From positions 1 to 41,263 of the forward strand of contig VEOW01000236.1 in assembly GCA_012026785.1 (NCBI GenBank): 41,263 bases of DNA, given 5' to 3'. How positions within the stretch are numbered: position 1 is the stretch's first letter; each line of letters begins with the position of its first letter. The notes beneath the pieces are model-generated. The model saw only the letters and a program-made list of their open reading frames with translations, ran no database searches and had not been told where the DNA came from. The DNA comes from Chloroflexota bacterium (GTDB taxonomy: Bacteria; Chloroflexota; Limnocylindria; Limnocylindrales; CSP1-4). Both the position numbers and the translations under genes were made by a program. This document shows positions 16,033-24,581 of this stretch, piece after piece.

Positions 16033-18542
16033 CGCTGCCAGGCGATGAGCGGCAGGGCTAGTGGACCTGCCTCGAACGTCATCCGTGGCACGACCCGCGC
16101 CGTGTACGCGTCGAGGTCCGCCGCGAGCTCGTTCAGCGGCGCGCGGTACTCGATCCAGCCGGCAGCGTTGCGCCGCCCGGCCTGCATTGGCACGGCGGTC
16201 GGCCCTTCCTCGTCCGGGCCGGGCTCCCGATAGAGCTGGACCGCCACGTCCACGGGGCGGAGCGCCCCGTGCCGGATCGGGACGACGACCCGCCCGCGAC
16301 TCCCGGCGCCGCGAACGGCCGTGGGCCCGAACGCGATCGCGGGCCAGGCGTCGCGCAGTCGCCGGCGGTCCGCGGACTGCTCGACGGCCGCAGCCCCGTC
16401 TCGGTCGCCGAGCGCTTGGGCGCGCGACGCCGCCGGCAGGTAGTGACGCTCGACGTACTCGGCCACCATCCGGTTCGAGCTGAAGCGCGGCGTGAGGCGG
16501 GTCATCGAGGACCGCACCCTGGTGAGCCAGGATCGCGGCAGGCCACCCGCGTCGCGATCGTAGAAGGCCGGCACGATCTCGGTTTCGAGCAGGTCGAAGA
16601 GCCGGTCGGCCTCGGCCGCGTCGGGGGGATGGCCGCCGGCGGCGTCGGACAGCGCCCAGCCGACGGCCGGCTCGTACGCCTCGGCCCACCAGCCGTCAAG
16701 CTCGGACAGGTTGAGCCCGCCGTTGACGAGCACCTTCATCCCGCTCGTGCCGCTCGCCTCCATCGGGTAACGGGGCGTGTTCAGCCAGAGATCGACGCCC
16801 GCGACCAGATGGGCGGCGTGCTCGAGATCGTAGTCCTCCAGGAACACGACCCGGCGCCGGACCGCGGGGTCGTCGGCGAACCGGACGACCTCGGCGATGA
16901 GCGCCTTGCCGGCGTCGTCGCGCGGATGGGCCTTGCCGGCGATCACGAGCTGGACCGGACGGTCGGGATCGGTCAGCAGGCGGCGCAGACGCTCGGGCTG
17001 GCTGAGGAGGAGGGTCGGACGCTTGTATTCCGCGAAGCGGCGGGCGAAGCCGATCGTCAGGGCGTCCGGGTCGAGAACCGTCCGCGCCGCGGCGACCCGT
17101 TCGGTGGCCGCGCCGCGCTGGGCGAGGTGGACGACGAGGCGCCCACGCGCCCACTCCACGAGGCGGCCTCGCTCGCGCGTGCGAGCCGCCCAGAGCGCCT
17201 CGTCGGTGACGCCGTCGAGGCGCGCCCAGTCCTCGAGGTCGGGTTGGTCCCAGCAGGCCTCGCCGTAGCAGAGCTGCCAGACGTCGCGCATCGCGTCGGA
17301 CACCCACGTCGCGACGTGGACGCCGTTCGTCACCGCGTCGATCGGGACCTCGCCTTCCGGCCAGCGCGGGAAGAGCCCCGCGAAGAGCCGGCGGCTGACC
17401 GCGCCGTGGAGCCGGCTGACGCCGTTGGCGGAGCCCGAGAACCGCAGCGCGAGGACCGCCATCTCGAGCGGCGCCGAGCGGTCGCCGGGGTGCGGCCGGC
17501 CGAGGTCCAGTAGCTCGTCGGCCGTGAGGCCGAGCTCGGTGGCGTAGGGCGAAAGATAGCGGCGGACGAGGTCCGGCTCGAATGCGTCGCAGCCGGCGGC
17601 AACTGGGGTGTGGGTCGTGAACACGTTGCCGCCGGCGGTCGCCACGCGGGCGACCTCAAAGCCCGCGCGGTGCTCGGTCATCCAGTCGCGCGCCCGCTCG
17701 AGCACGGCAAACGCCGCATGGCCCTCGTTGAGGTGGCACACCGGCGGACGAATTCCGAGCGCGACGAGCGCCCGCCAGCCGCCGATGCCGAGCGCCATCT
17801 CCTGTTGGAGGCGCATCTCCCGGTCGCCACCGTAGAGCTGGGCGGTGATGCCGCGGTCGGCGGGACCGTTGGCCGGCACGTTCGCATCGAGGAGGTAGAG
17901 GCTGACCCGCCCGACCTCGACCCGCCAGACGGCGAGGTTGAGCGTCCGCCCTGGCAGCGGGCAGCCGACGAGGAGCGGCCGGCCGGCGGCGTCCCGGACC
18001 CGCGTGATCGGCAGGAGGTCGAAGCGGTTCGGTGGGTAGTACTCGTGCTGCCAGCCCGACGCGTCGAGCTGCTGGCGGAAATAGCCCTCGGCGTAGAGGA
18101 GGCTCACCCCGACCAACGGCACCCCGAGCGAGCTTGCCGACTTCAGGTGCTCGCCGGCGAGGACCCCGAGCCCGCCCGAGTAGAGGGGCAGCGCCTCGTC
18201 AAGGCCGACCTCGGCACTGAAGTAGCCGACCAGTGGCTCGCGCGACCGGCCATGGGTTCGTCCGTACCACCCGATATCGGCGAGGTAGGCCGCTCGCTCG
18301 GCCGACAGCCGTTCGATCGTCGCCCCGAACGCTGGATCGGCCGCCAGTTCCTCGACGCGCTCGACCGGCGCGAGCCGGAGGATGGTCCACGGATCGTCGG
18401 CGCCCGTCAGGCGGCGATCGGGGTCGATCGCCCGGAACAGCGCCCGGATCTCTGGACGCCACGACCATCGGAGGTCGAGGGCCAGCGTGCGCAGCGATCC
18501 GACCACCGGACCGGCATCGTCGAAGGCAGCCCTGGGGGTCAT
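16029..18542 (-). CDS. glgP: Alpha-glucan (glycogen) phosphorylase
   Basis: An 837-residue GT35 enzyme releasing glucose-1-phosphate from alpha-1,4-glucan with pyridoxal phosphate. Visible blocks: EGYFRQQLDASGWQHEYYPP, HLNEGHAAFAVLER near 280, FTTHTPVAAGCDAFEP, TNGVHVATWV, RRFAEYKRPTLL, VIAGKAHPRDDAGK, and the PLP-lysine block EASGTSGMKVLVNGGLN (Lys near residue 603). This is the short-subunit form (TIGR02094-like) common in actinobacteria, Chloroflexota and archaea. Start ATG 18542. An 11-bp repeat array lies 64 bases upstream. Confidence 0.95.
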   Translation of the reverse strand: MTPRAAFDDAGPVVGSLRTLALDLRWSWRPEIRALFRAIDPDRRLTGADDPWTILRLAPVERVEELAADPAFGATIERLSAERAAYLADIGWYGRTHGRSREPLVGYFSAEVGLDEALPLYSGGLGVLAGEHLKSASSLGVPLVGVSLLYAEGYFRQQLDASGWQHEYYPPNRFDLLPITRVRDAAGRPLLVGCPLPGRTLNLAVWRVEVGRVSLYLLDANVPANGPADRGITAQLYGGDREMRLQQEMALGIGGWRALVALGIRPPVCHLNEGHAAFAVLERARDWMTEHRAGFEVARVATAGGNVFTTHTPVAAGCDAFEPDLVRRYLSPYATELGLTADELLDLGRPHPGDRSAPLEMAVLALRFSGSANGVSRLHGAVSRRLFAGLFPRWPEGEVPIDAVTNGVHVATWVSDAMRDVWQLCYGEACWDQPDLEDWARLDGVTDEALWAARTRERGRLVEWARGRLVVHLAQRGAATERVAAARTVLDPDALTIGFARRFAEYKRPTLLLSQPERLRRLLTDPDRPVQLVIAGKAHPRDDAGKALIAEVVRFADDPAVRRRVVFLEDYDLEHAAHLVAGVDLWLNTPRYPMEASGTSGMKVLVNGGLNLSELDGWWAEAYEPAVGWALSDAAGGHPPDAAEADRLFDLLETEIVPAFYDRDAGGLPRSWLTRVRSSMTRLTPRFSSNRMVAEYVERHYLPAASRAQALGDRDGAAAVEQSADRRRLRDAWPAIAFGPTAVRGAGSRGRVVVPIRHGALRPVDVAVQLYREPGPDEEGPTAVPMQAGRRNAAGWIEYRAPLNELAADLDAYTARVVPRMTFEAGPLALPLIAWQR

Positions 18543-18605
18543 TTCACCGTTCCTCTCCGCATTGCCCTGGTCGGCCCCTGATCCCGTGTGGATCCAGCCT
18601 CCTAT

Positions 18606-18649
18606 GCGGGCCTGAGCCCGAGCTGAGGTCAGGGTGAGCCGCGCCTGAA
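18606..18649 (-). promoter_or_regulatory. CTCA-N7 11-bp repeat array upstream of glgP
   Basis: On the minus strand: TTCA at 18649, CTCA at 18638, 18627 and 18616, exact 11-bp period, sense to glgP. A candidate -10 sequence (CATAGG, minus strand, 18606-18601) follows directly. Confidence 0.7.
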
Positions 18650-18780
18650 CCGGGCTCGACCGACCGACTGCGACATCCCGCGCTGGGCGTCACGCTTGGG
18701 TCGGGGCCGAGAGCGATCGCCATTGACATGGCGGGCGATGGTCCGAACGGACGGTCCGACTTCTGCCGGCCGTGACCGCA

Positions 18781-20001
18781 TCAGGTCGCCTGCACGATTG
18801 CCAACACCGCGACCGTGATGGCCACGAGGCCCGCCGCCACGGCCGTCGCGGGCAGGCTCCGCGGCGATCGCCGGCGCTCTGCCCGCAGGCGCAGCAGGAC
18901 CTGACGGATCAGCGCGTAGGCCGCGAACGCGGCGACGAAGAGGGCGCCGCCGATCGGAACCGCGTTGGCGAGGACGATGGCGAGGGACGCGACAGCCAGG
19001 GCGAGACCGGCAGCGGACTCGATGAGCTGGGTGGGGATTCGGCGGGCGCCGACCCGGCGGTCGGACGACCAGATGCCCCACCGTGACGCCGTACAGCGGC
19101 CGGCGCAACAGCCGGTGACGAAGCAACCGACCCGCCCGAGGGCCACGGCGAAGAAGATGCCAGGGGTGGTCGCATCGAGCACCCGACCGATCGGCTGATC
19201 CCAGGCGACCAGCGTAATGGCGGCCACGAGCGGGGCGACGACGAGGAAGCCGTCGACCGCCCAGCCGCCCTTGATCAGGGATTCGTCGGGGTGGAGGACG
19301 GCGTACCAGGCCTTGGCCCCGATGAGCCCTGCGACGAGCGCCACCACCGACGCCGCGAGTGGGGGTTCGAACGGCATGCCCGCGCGACCCAGGATCGCGG
19401 CTTGGAGCGCGAGGGCCACGACGAAGCCGACGACCGCCAGGGCGGTGTACACGCCGGGGACCACGGCAGGCTGCCGGGCCAAGGGGGCCGTGAGTGCCCA
19501 GCGCGTCTTGATCGGGGCGACGGGCGCCGTCGACACCGACCAGCGACGCCACGACCACGTCGCGGGCTGGATCGGGGGGAGGGCGACCGTCCGCGGGTTG
19601 GCCGACCGTCCGCCCGGGGAGGTAGGGATCAACCGGGCGTCGACCTCCCATTCGCCGTGCTCGAGGCCGTACACCCAGGCCGTGAGCGAGACGGGCCCCG
19701 TGCCCGGCACGACGCCCTCGATGGTCTCGTCCCTGATGAAGCTGTCGCCCGGCCTGGGCGTGCCGCGAATACCGACCCGCCGACCGGTGAGCCGGACCTT
19801 GGCGTCGTAGGGCTCGCCGCCATCCCCCGAGTCGAACCAGTAGGTGACGACGAGCGCCTCAGGCTCGGCCGCCTCCGACGCCCGGCTGGCACCCCCGGCG
19901 CGTGCACTGACGGGAGCAGCCTGCCGCTGCGAGGTTGCGACGAGGGGCTGGTGCCGGCGCCGGGGTTTCGTAGCGCTGGAACTGGATCGCCGCCGCGCCA
20001 C
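18781..20001 (-). CDS. Lgt-like protein with N-terminal extracytoplasmic-type domain
   Basis: A 406-residue protein; GTG start directly abuts the nuoL stop. Residues about 50-130 form a beta-rich domain (YWFDSGDGGEPYDAKVRLTG, GTGPVSLTAWVYGLEHGEWE) with no clear family. Residues about 180-400 are a seven-helix Lgt (prolipoprotein diacylglyceryl transferase)-like region with GRVGCFVTGCCAGRCTASRW and PTQLIES. Lgt attaches diacylglycerol to lipobox cysteines. The catalytic Arg of the GR-x-G motif is kept here, unlike in the second Lgt at 26449. An N-terminal domain fused to Lgt is unusual. Its transfer activity is likely but unproven. Confidence 0.8.
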   Translation of the reverse strand: MARRRSSSSATKPRRRHQPLVATSQRQAAPVSARAGGASRASEAAEPEALVVTYWFDSGDGGEPYDAKVRLTGRRVGIRGTPRPGDSFIRDETIEGVVPGTGPVSLTAWVYGLEHGEWEVDARLIPTSPGGRSANPRTVALPPIQPATWSWRRWSVSTAPVAPIKTRWALTAPLARQPAVVPGVYTALAVVGFVVALALQAAILGRAGMPFEPPLAASVVALVAGLIGAKAWYAVLHPDESLIKGGWAVDGFLVVAPLVAAITLVAWDQPIGRVLDATTPGIFFAVALGRVGCFVTGCCAGRCTASRWGIWSSDRRVGARRIPTQLIESAAGLALAVASLAIVLANAVPIGGALFVAAFAAYALIRQVLLRLRAERRRSPRSLPATAVAAGLVAITVAVLAIVQAT

Positions 20002-21981
20002 TTATCGGCCCACGATGAGGATATAGCCGCCGACCATCGCGATCAGGCCGATCGCGATCCCGAGCGCATAGTTCTGGACGCGGCCCGTCTGAATGACCCT
20101 CAACCGGTCGCCGGCGCCGACCGTCAGCCGGCCGAGACCGTTGACGACCCCGTCGACGACGCGCTCGTCGAACCCCTTCGCGCCCCTCGCCACGTGGCCA
20201 CCGATCCGGACAAACAGCAGGTCGTTGATGTCGTCGAACCACCACTTGTTCAGCGAAGCGCGGTAGAGGAATCGCGACAGGGCGCTCCGACGGACCACGG
20301 CGTCGACGGACGCGGGATCGGGCGCATGGCGCAGCCCGAGCGGCAAGAGCTCAACGCCAAACAGCCGCCAAGCCGCCACGAGCCCGAAGCTCGCGATGCC
20401 GACCGACGCCAGAACGAGGACGCCGTCGATCCCGAAGAGCCGATACGCGCTCTCCGTGTGGGGTCCGAGCGCGATGGCCGCTTCGAAGACCGGGTCGAGC
20501 CAGCGGGCGATGAGGCCGCTCTCGGGTGGGATGCCGACGAGGACGCCGATCACGACCGTCCCAGCGGCGAGGAGGACGAGCGGGACGGTCATCGATCGCG
20601 GCGATTCGTGGACGTTGGACTCAACCGCCGGATCGACCCGGCTCGGGCCCCAGAACGTGAGGCCGATCAGCCGGAACATGTAGAAGGCGGTCATGCCGGC
20701 GACGAGCAAGCCGATCGCCCAGACCACGACGAAGCCGTTCTTGAAGGCCTCGCCCAGGATCTCGTCCTTGCTGAAGAACGGCACGAGCGGCGGGATGCCG
20801 GCCATGGCGAGGGCGCCGATCAGCATCGTCGCGTAGGTGATCGGGATCTTCCTGGCGAGGCCGCCCATCCGGCGCATGTCCTGCTCGTCCTCGACGGCGT
20901 GGATGACCGAGCCGGAGCCGAGGAAGAGGAGCCCCTTCGTGAAGCCCTGGGCGAGCAGGTGGAACACCGCGGCGACCCAGGCGCCGACGCCGAGCGCCGC
21001 GAACATGTAGCCGAGCTGGCTGAGGGTCGAGTAGGCGAGGACGCGCTTGATGTCCGTCTGGGTCAGCGCGATCGAGGCGGCGAGGATCGCGGTGAAGATC
21101 CCGATCGAGGCGACGACGAGCATCGCGTCGGGCGCCGCGGCGAATAGGCTATTCGTGCGCGCGACGAGGTAGACGCCGGCGTTAACCATCGTCGCGGCAT
21201 GGATGAGGGCCGACACCGGCGTCGGGCCCTCCATCGCGTCGGGCAGCCAGACGTGGAGCGGGAACTGGGCGCTCTTGCCGACGGCGCCGGCAAAGACCAG
21301 CAGTGCGATCCCGGTGACCATCCAGGGCGCGAGCTCGCCGCTCGCCGCCTTGTCGGCGATCCCGTCGACCGCCGGCCCGATGTCGAGCGTGCCGACCGTC
21401 GTCCAGATGGCGAAGATCCCGAGCGCGAACCCGACGTCGCCGACGCGGTTGACGATGAAGGCCTTCTTCGCCGCCAGAGCAGCCGAACGACGCCGGTACC
21501 AGAAGCCGATCAGCAGGTAGCTCGACAGCCCGACGAGCTCCCAGCCGGCGAAGAGCAGTGCGAAGTTGCCCGCCAGGACCAGCAGGAGCATCGAGAACAT
21601 GAAGAGGTTCAGGTAGGCGAAGAACCGCCAGCGGCCGGGGTCATGGGCCATGTAGCCGATCGAGTAGACGTGGACGAGCATGCCCACCGTGGTCACGACG
21701 AACAGGAGGACGGCCGTCAACTGGTCGACCACGAGGTTGACGTCGATTTGGAGCGCGCCCGCGGGAATCCAGCGCCAGAGCGCGAAGGTCAGGCCCTCTT
21801 CACCGTAGGCGCCGCCGAGCGCGCGGGCGATCACGATCAGCGCGTCGAGCCACGTGACGACGACGAGCGGGACCGCGACGGCCCAGGGCCGCGCCGTCAT
21901 TCGGCGACCCACGAGGGCCGTGACGACGAAGCCGGCCAGCGGCAGGGCAAGGAGCAGGCTGACCGCCAGTTCGTCGGGCAC
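20002..21981 (-). CDS. nuoL: NADH-quinone oxidoreductase subunit L
   Basis: A 659-residue proton-pumping antiporter-like subunit of Complex I. Features: N-terminal extension helices, the core with HVYSIGYMAHDPGRWRFFAY, FAGWELVGLSSYLLIGFWY with the conserved Glu, GKSAQFPLHVWLPDAMEGPTPVSALIHAATMV (in parts) with key Lys and His, and the long C-terminal lateral helix region ending in YALGIAIGLIAMVGGYILI. Start is GTG 21981. No nuoM/nuoN neighbours are present, so this Complex I is encoded in pieces across the genome. Upstream element at 22015-22032 shared with nuoB. Confidence 0.96.
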   Translation of the reverse strand: MPDELAVSLLLALPLAGFVVTALVGRRMTARPWAVAVPLVVVTWLDALIVIARALGGAYGEEGLTFALWRWIPAGALQIDVNLVVDQLTAVLLFVVTTVGMLVHVYSIGYMAHDPGRWRFFAYLNLFMFSMLLLVLAGNFALLFAGWELVGLSSYLLIGFWYRRRSAALAAKKAFIVNRVGDVGFALGIFAIWTTVGTLDIGPAVDGIADKAASGELAPWMVTGIALLVFAGAVGKSAQFPLHVWLPDAMEGPTPVSALIHAATMVNAGVYLVARTNSLFAAAPDAMLVVASIGIFTAILAASIALTQTDIKRVLAYSTLSQLGYMFAALGVGAWVAAVFHLLAQGFTKGLLFLGSGSVIHAVEDEQDMRRMGGLARKIPITYATMLIGALAMAGIPPLVPFFSKDEILGEAFKNGFVVVWAIGLLVAGMTAFYMFRLIGLTFWGPSRVDPAVESNVHESPRSMTVPLVLLAAGTVVIGVLVGIPPESGLIARWLDPVFEAAIALGPHTESAYRLFGIDGVLVLASVGIASFGLVAAWRLFGVELLPLGLRHAPDPASVDAVVRRSALSRFLYRASLNKWWFDDINDLLFVRIGGHVARGAKGFDERVVDGVVNGLGRLTVGAGDRLRVIQTGRVQNYALGIAIGLIAMVGGYILIVGR

Positions 21982-22014
21982 CCAGAGACCTCAAAGCGAG
22001 CCGGAAGGGAGGGA

Positions 22015-22032
22015 CTACTACACACCCATAGT
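22015..22032 (-). promoter_or_regulatory. Element shared by nuoL and nuoB upstream regions
   Basis: Matches CTACTACAnnCnCnTAGT on the plus strand as in front of nuoB, 34 bases before the nuoL GTG. Contains the inverted repeat TACTA-N8-TAGTA (22016-22033). In the minus sense it includes TACTAT, a fair -10 box, so it may be the core promoter overlapped by an operator. Confidence 0.55.
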
Positions 22033-22094
22033 ACATGGACTGCCAGTCGCGTCCTCCGTTGCAGACCGGGTCCCTCACGAGTCGAACCGAGCTT

Positions 22095-22138
22095 CTCAGC
22101 CCGCTCTCACCTCCGACTCACCGGTGCTTCAGCCCGCC
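22095..22138 (+). promoter_or_regulatory. CTCA-N7 11-bp repeat array upstream of the cupredoxin-csoR operon
   Basis: Units at 22095, 22106, 22117 (CTCA) and 22128 (TTCA), exact 11-bp period, sense to the cupredoxin gene 42 bases downstream. One of the cleanest examples. An extra CTCA at 22074 is out of phase by one base. Confidence 0.72.
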
Positions 22139-22179
22139 CACCCAGCGTTCGAAGGCACGCTGGGAGGCTCGATTCCCCG

Positions 22180-22569
22180 ATGAAGCCAATCGTCGTCTCG
22201 AAGAACCTCGGGGCGCTTGTCGCCGGCCTTGCCGTCATTGGCCTCGCTGCGGGGTGTGCGGGTCAGTCCGCCGGGTCGCGATCCGCGGAGATCGTCCTCG
22301 AGGACCTGCGGTTCACACCGAATCGGATCGATGCGCGGGTTGGAGTGCCGCTCACCGTCCGCCTGACGAACCGCGGCACCGAGCGCCACGACCTGAACTT
22401 CCCGTCGCTCCACATGCCGGGCCTCGAAGGCGTCGAAGCGATCCTCGAGCCGGGCGAGACGCGGTCCATCACCCTGATCTTCGACGAACCCGGCACGCAT
22501 ACGTTCATCTGCTCCCTCCCCGGCCACGCGGCATCCGGAATGACCGGCGCCGCCTTCGTGTCACCGTGA
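22180..22569 (+). CDS. Cupredoxin lipoprotein (type 1 copper)
   Basis: A 129-residue blue-copper-type protein. Residues 1-26 are a signal sequence with lipobox GLAAGC (Cys26), so it is anchored outside the membrane. The cupredoxin domain has the type 1 ligands His70 (TERHDLNF), Cys111, His116 and Met121 (CSLPGHAASGM). It likely carries electrons to the oxidase or binds periplasmic copper. GGGAGG lies about 13 bases upstream. The stop overlaps the next gene (GTGA), so it is co-translated with a CsoR-like regulator. Confidence 0.92.
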   Translation: MKPIVVSKNLGALVAGLAVIGLAAGCAGQSAGSRSAEIVLEDLRFTPNRIDARVGVPLTVRLTNRGTERHDLNFPSLHMPGLEGVEAILEPGETRSITLIFDEPGTHTFICSLPGHAASGMTGAAFVSP

Positions 22570-22907
22570 GCGGGTCGAGCGACCCGGCTCGAGGTGCCGC
22601 CGTCAGGCACGTCCAGCGTGCCGGCGGCCAGGTCGCCGCACTCGGCGGCATGATCGCGGCCCGCCGGCCCTTTGCCGAGGTCGCCCAACAGCTCCTGGCA
22701 GCCCGTGGGTCGCTCGACTCGCTCCTCGTGCGGCTCGTCGAGATCGAGCTCGACGACTGCCTGCCCGCCGCCGCGACGCGCGGCGAGGTCGACGAGCTGC
22801 TTCGAACCGCGCTCGGCCGCAGCGCGCCGGCTCGGGCCACGCGGCGCCAACCGCGCGCGAGGCATGGATCATCCCGCACCCCCATCGGAGGACCGACCCC
22901 GCCATGA
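22566..22907 (+). CDS. CsoR/RcnR-family-like regulator with degenerate metal site
   Basis: A 113-residue all-helical protein. The segment HVQRAGGQVAALGGMIAARR, then VAQQLLAARGSLDSLLVRLVEI and ELDDC matches the CsoR fold (RIEGQVRGI..., ARxALD..., HC). In copper-sensing CsoR the ligands are Cys36, His61 and Cys65. Here the first Cys is Phe/Pro, the His is Asp, and only Cys65 remains. Cu(I) binding in the canonical way is therefore unlikely; it may sense another signal through one cysteine or act as a constitutive binder. The gene overlaps cupredoxin genes on both sides by four bases. Confidence 0.78.
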   Translation: MSGSSDPARGAAVRHVQRAGGQVAALGGMIAARRPFAEVAQQLLAARGSLDSLLVRLVEIELDDCLPAAATRGEVDELLRTALGRSAPARATRRQPRARHGSSRTPIGGPTPP

Positions 22908-23422
22908 GCCGACGATCTCGCACCGCTCGTTTCGCCACGACGCGGACCCCGACACGTCAGGGTGGACCACCCCCGCGCCCTGAGGCGCGAAGGGCCGAAC
23001 CGCCGTCGCGGACCCGGCCCGTCCGGCTCGCCATCTTCGCCGGGCTCGTCCTCCTCGTCGGCGGAGTCGCAATCGGCCTCGTCGTGACGCGGCTTCAGGG
23101 TCCCGGCGCCACGGATGCGGCGGCCATCCAGGTCCGCGCCAGCATGGGCGGCTTCGATCCGCCGGCCCTGACCGTCAAGGCGGGCCAGACCGTGAGGGTC
23201 GAGTTGACCAGCATGGACACCTCGATGCACAGCGACGGCGGCGGCTGGCACCAGTTTGCGATCGACGCCCTCGACATCGATTGGAAGGTCGGGCCGCTGA
23301 GCAGCCAGGTGTTCGAGTTCACGGCACCCGGAACAGCCGGCACGTACGACTGGTACTGCGACATTTGCTGCGGCGGTAAGGAGAACCCGTCGATGCAGGG
23401 CAAGCTCACGGTCACCGCCTGA
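22904..23422 (+). CDS. Membrane-anchored cupredoxin with CuA-like motif
   Basis: A 172-residue protein: basic N-terminus, one transmembrane anchor (about residues 41-63), then a cupredoxin domain. The ligand region is YCDICCGGKENPSMQG with Cys152, Cys155, Cys156 and Met164, and an upstream His116 (GGWHQF). Cys152-x3-Cys156 mimics the C-x3-C spacing of CuA, but the usual His three residues on is Glu160. It could hold a binuclear or altered copper centre. ATGA overlap with the regulator upstream and TGATG junction with the CcdA-like gene downstream show one operon. Confidence 0.85.
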   Translation: MSRRSRTARFATTRTPTRQGGPPPRPEARRAEPPSRTRPVRLAIFAGLVLLVGGVAIGLVVTRLQGPGATDAAAIQVRASMGGFDPPALTVKAGQTVRVELTSMDTSMHSDGGGWHQFAIDALDIDWKVGPLSSQVFEFTAPGTAGTYDWYCDICCGGKENPSMQGKLTVTA

Positions 23423-24288
23423 TGCCGGCGGCGACGCGACCGTCCGCCTTCATCCGGCCGCGCCTGCTCCTGCTCATCGTCGGCGTCGTCGTGGCCGCCT
23501 CGGCCGCGGCGATCGCCGTCGCCCGCCCGGCGAGCATGGCGAACCACCCGGGGCTTGCCGAGCTGAGCGTCCCGGTCGTCATCGGGGCGGGCATTCTGGA
23601 CGGCTTCAACCCGTGCGCCTTCGGCGTCCTGATCCTGTTCGCGACGTTCGCCCTCGGGCTGGCCGCCCAGCAGTCGCTCCCGACCGCGCGCGCCGGTGGG
23701 GTGCCCGACACGCGCGCGGCGAGCCGGACGGTGCTCGGCCTCGGAAGCATCTTCGTGGCGGGCGTCCTCGTGACGTACTTCCTGCTCGGGCTCGGGCTCA
23801 TGACCGCCGTCGAGAGCCTCACCAACTTCGGCGGCAACCACCTGCCGAGCCGGATCGCAGCGCTGGTTGCGATCGGCCTCGGACTGTGGATGATCCGGGA
23901 CGTCATCCTCCCGGATGCCTCGTGGAAGCTCGAGGCGCCGCACGCGCTGCACGGCCGGATGCGCTCGTGGGCGCGAACGAGCTCGCCGATCGCCCTGTTC
24001 GGGGGCGGGGTGCTGATCGGCTTGTGCACCGTGCCGTGCAGCGGCGCGGTGTACCTGGGCGTCGTCGCGCTGCTCGGCGCAAGCGGCACGGTCGCCGCCG
24101 GCCTCGGCGGACTCGCGCTCTACAACCTCGCCTACATCACACCGCTCGTCGCGCTCCTCGTCCTCGCCAGCCGGCCAGGCCTCATCCGTGTCGTCAACCG
24201 CTGGCATCTCGAGCATGCAGGCGGGACCAAGCTGGTCCTGGCGATCGTCGTCCTCGCACTCGGATTTGCGATCCTGCTCACGGTATGA
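23422..24288 (+). CDS. ccdA: CcdA/DsbD-type transmembrane thiol carrier
   Basis: A 288-residue integral membrane protein of the CcdA/DsbD-beta family, which carries reducing electrons from cytosolic thioredoxin across the membrane. Conserved redox cysteines: GFNPCAFGVLILF (near residue 65) and GLCTVPCSGAVYLGV (near residue 205), each at the start of a helix. Six to seven hydrophobic segments after a signal-like N-terminal helix. With the cupredoxins next to it, its electrons may keep their copper-binding cysteines reduced (inference). Confidence 0.9.
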   Translation: MPAATRPSAFIRPRLLLLIVGVVVAASAAAIAVARPASMANHPGLAELSVPVVIGAGILDGFNPCAFGVLILFATFALGLAAQQSLPTARAGGVPDTRAASRTVLGLGSIFVAGVLVTYFLLGLGLMTAVESLTNFGGNHLPSRIAALVAIGLGLWMIRDVILPDASWKLEAPHALHGRMRSWARTSSPIALFGGGVLIGLCTVPCSGAVYLGVVALLGASGTVAAGLGGLALYNLAYITPLVALLVLASRPGLIRVVNRWHLEHAGGTKLVLAIVVLALGFAILLTV

Positions 24289-24569
24289 GCGAACCGCCAA
24301 CCGCGCGCGAGCAGCCGCCGGCCCCCCAGCCGCCGACCCGCCAGCCGCCAGGCCGCCCTCCTCCGCGCGACCCACGGCCACTCAGCCGGCGCGAGGTCGG
24401 CATGCTCATGCTTGTCTGGACCGCGGCCATCGGCGGCTTGCTTGCAGTCACCGTCCTCAACGGGGCCATCGGGCCGCCCGCTCTCGTGCTCGCGGTCGGC
24501 GGGCTCTTTGCGGCGATCTGGCTGTTTGGCCTGCTGATCCTCGGGCTGTTCCTGGTCTCTGGCGAGTGA
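24285..24569 (+). CDS. Small Pro-rich two-helix membrane protein
   Basis: A 94-residue protein, ATGA overlap with the CcdA stop. The first 35 residues are Pro/Arg-rich and cytoplasmic-looking, followed by two helices (MLMLVWTAAIGGLLAV and ALVLAVGGLFAAIWLFGLLI). No domain recognised. Last gene of the cupredoxin operon; may be an accessory of the thiol carrier. Confidence 0.72.
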   Translation: MSEPPTAREQPPAPQPPTRQPPGRPPPRDPRPLSRREVGMLMLVWTAAIGGLLAVTVLNGAIGPPALVLAVGGLFAAIWLFGLLILGLFLVSGE

Positions 24570-24581
24570 TCGCCGGGGCGC

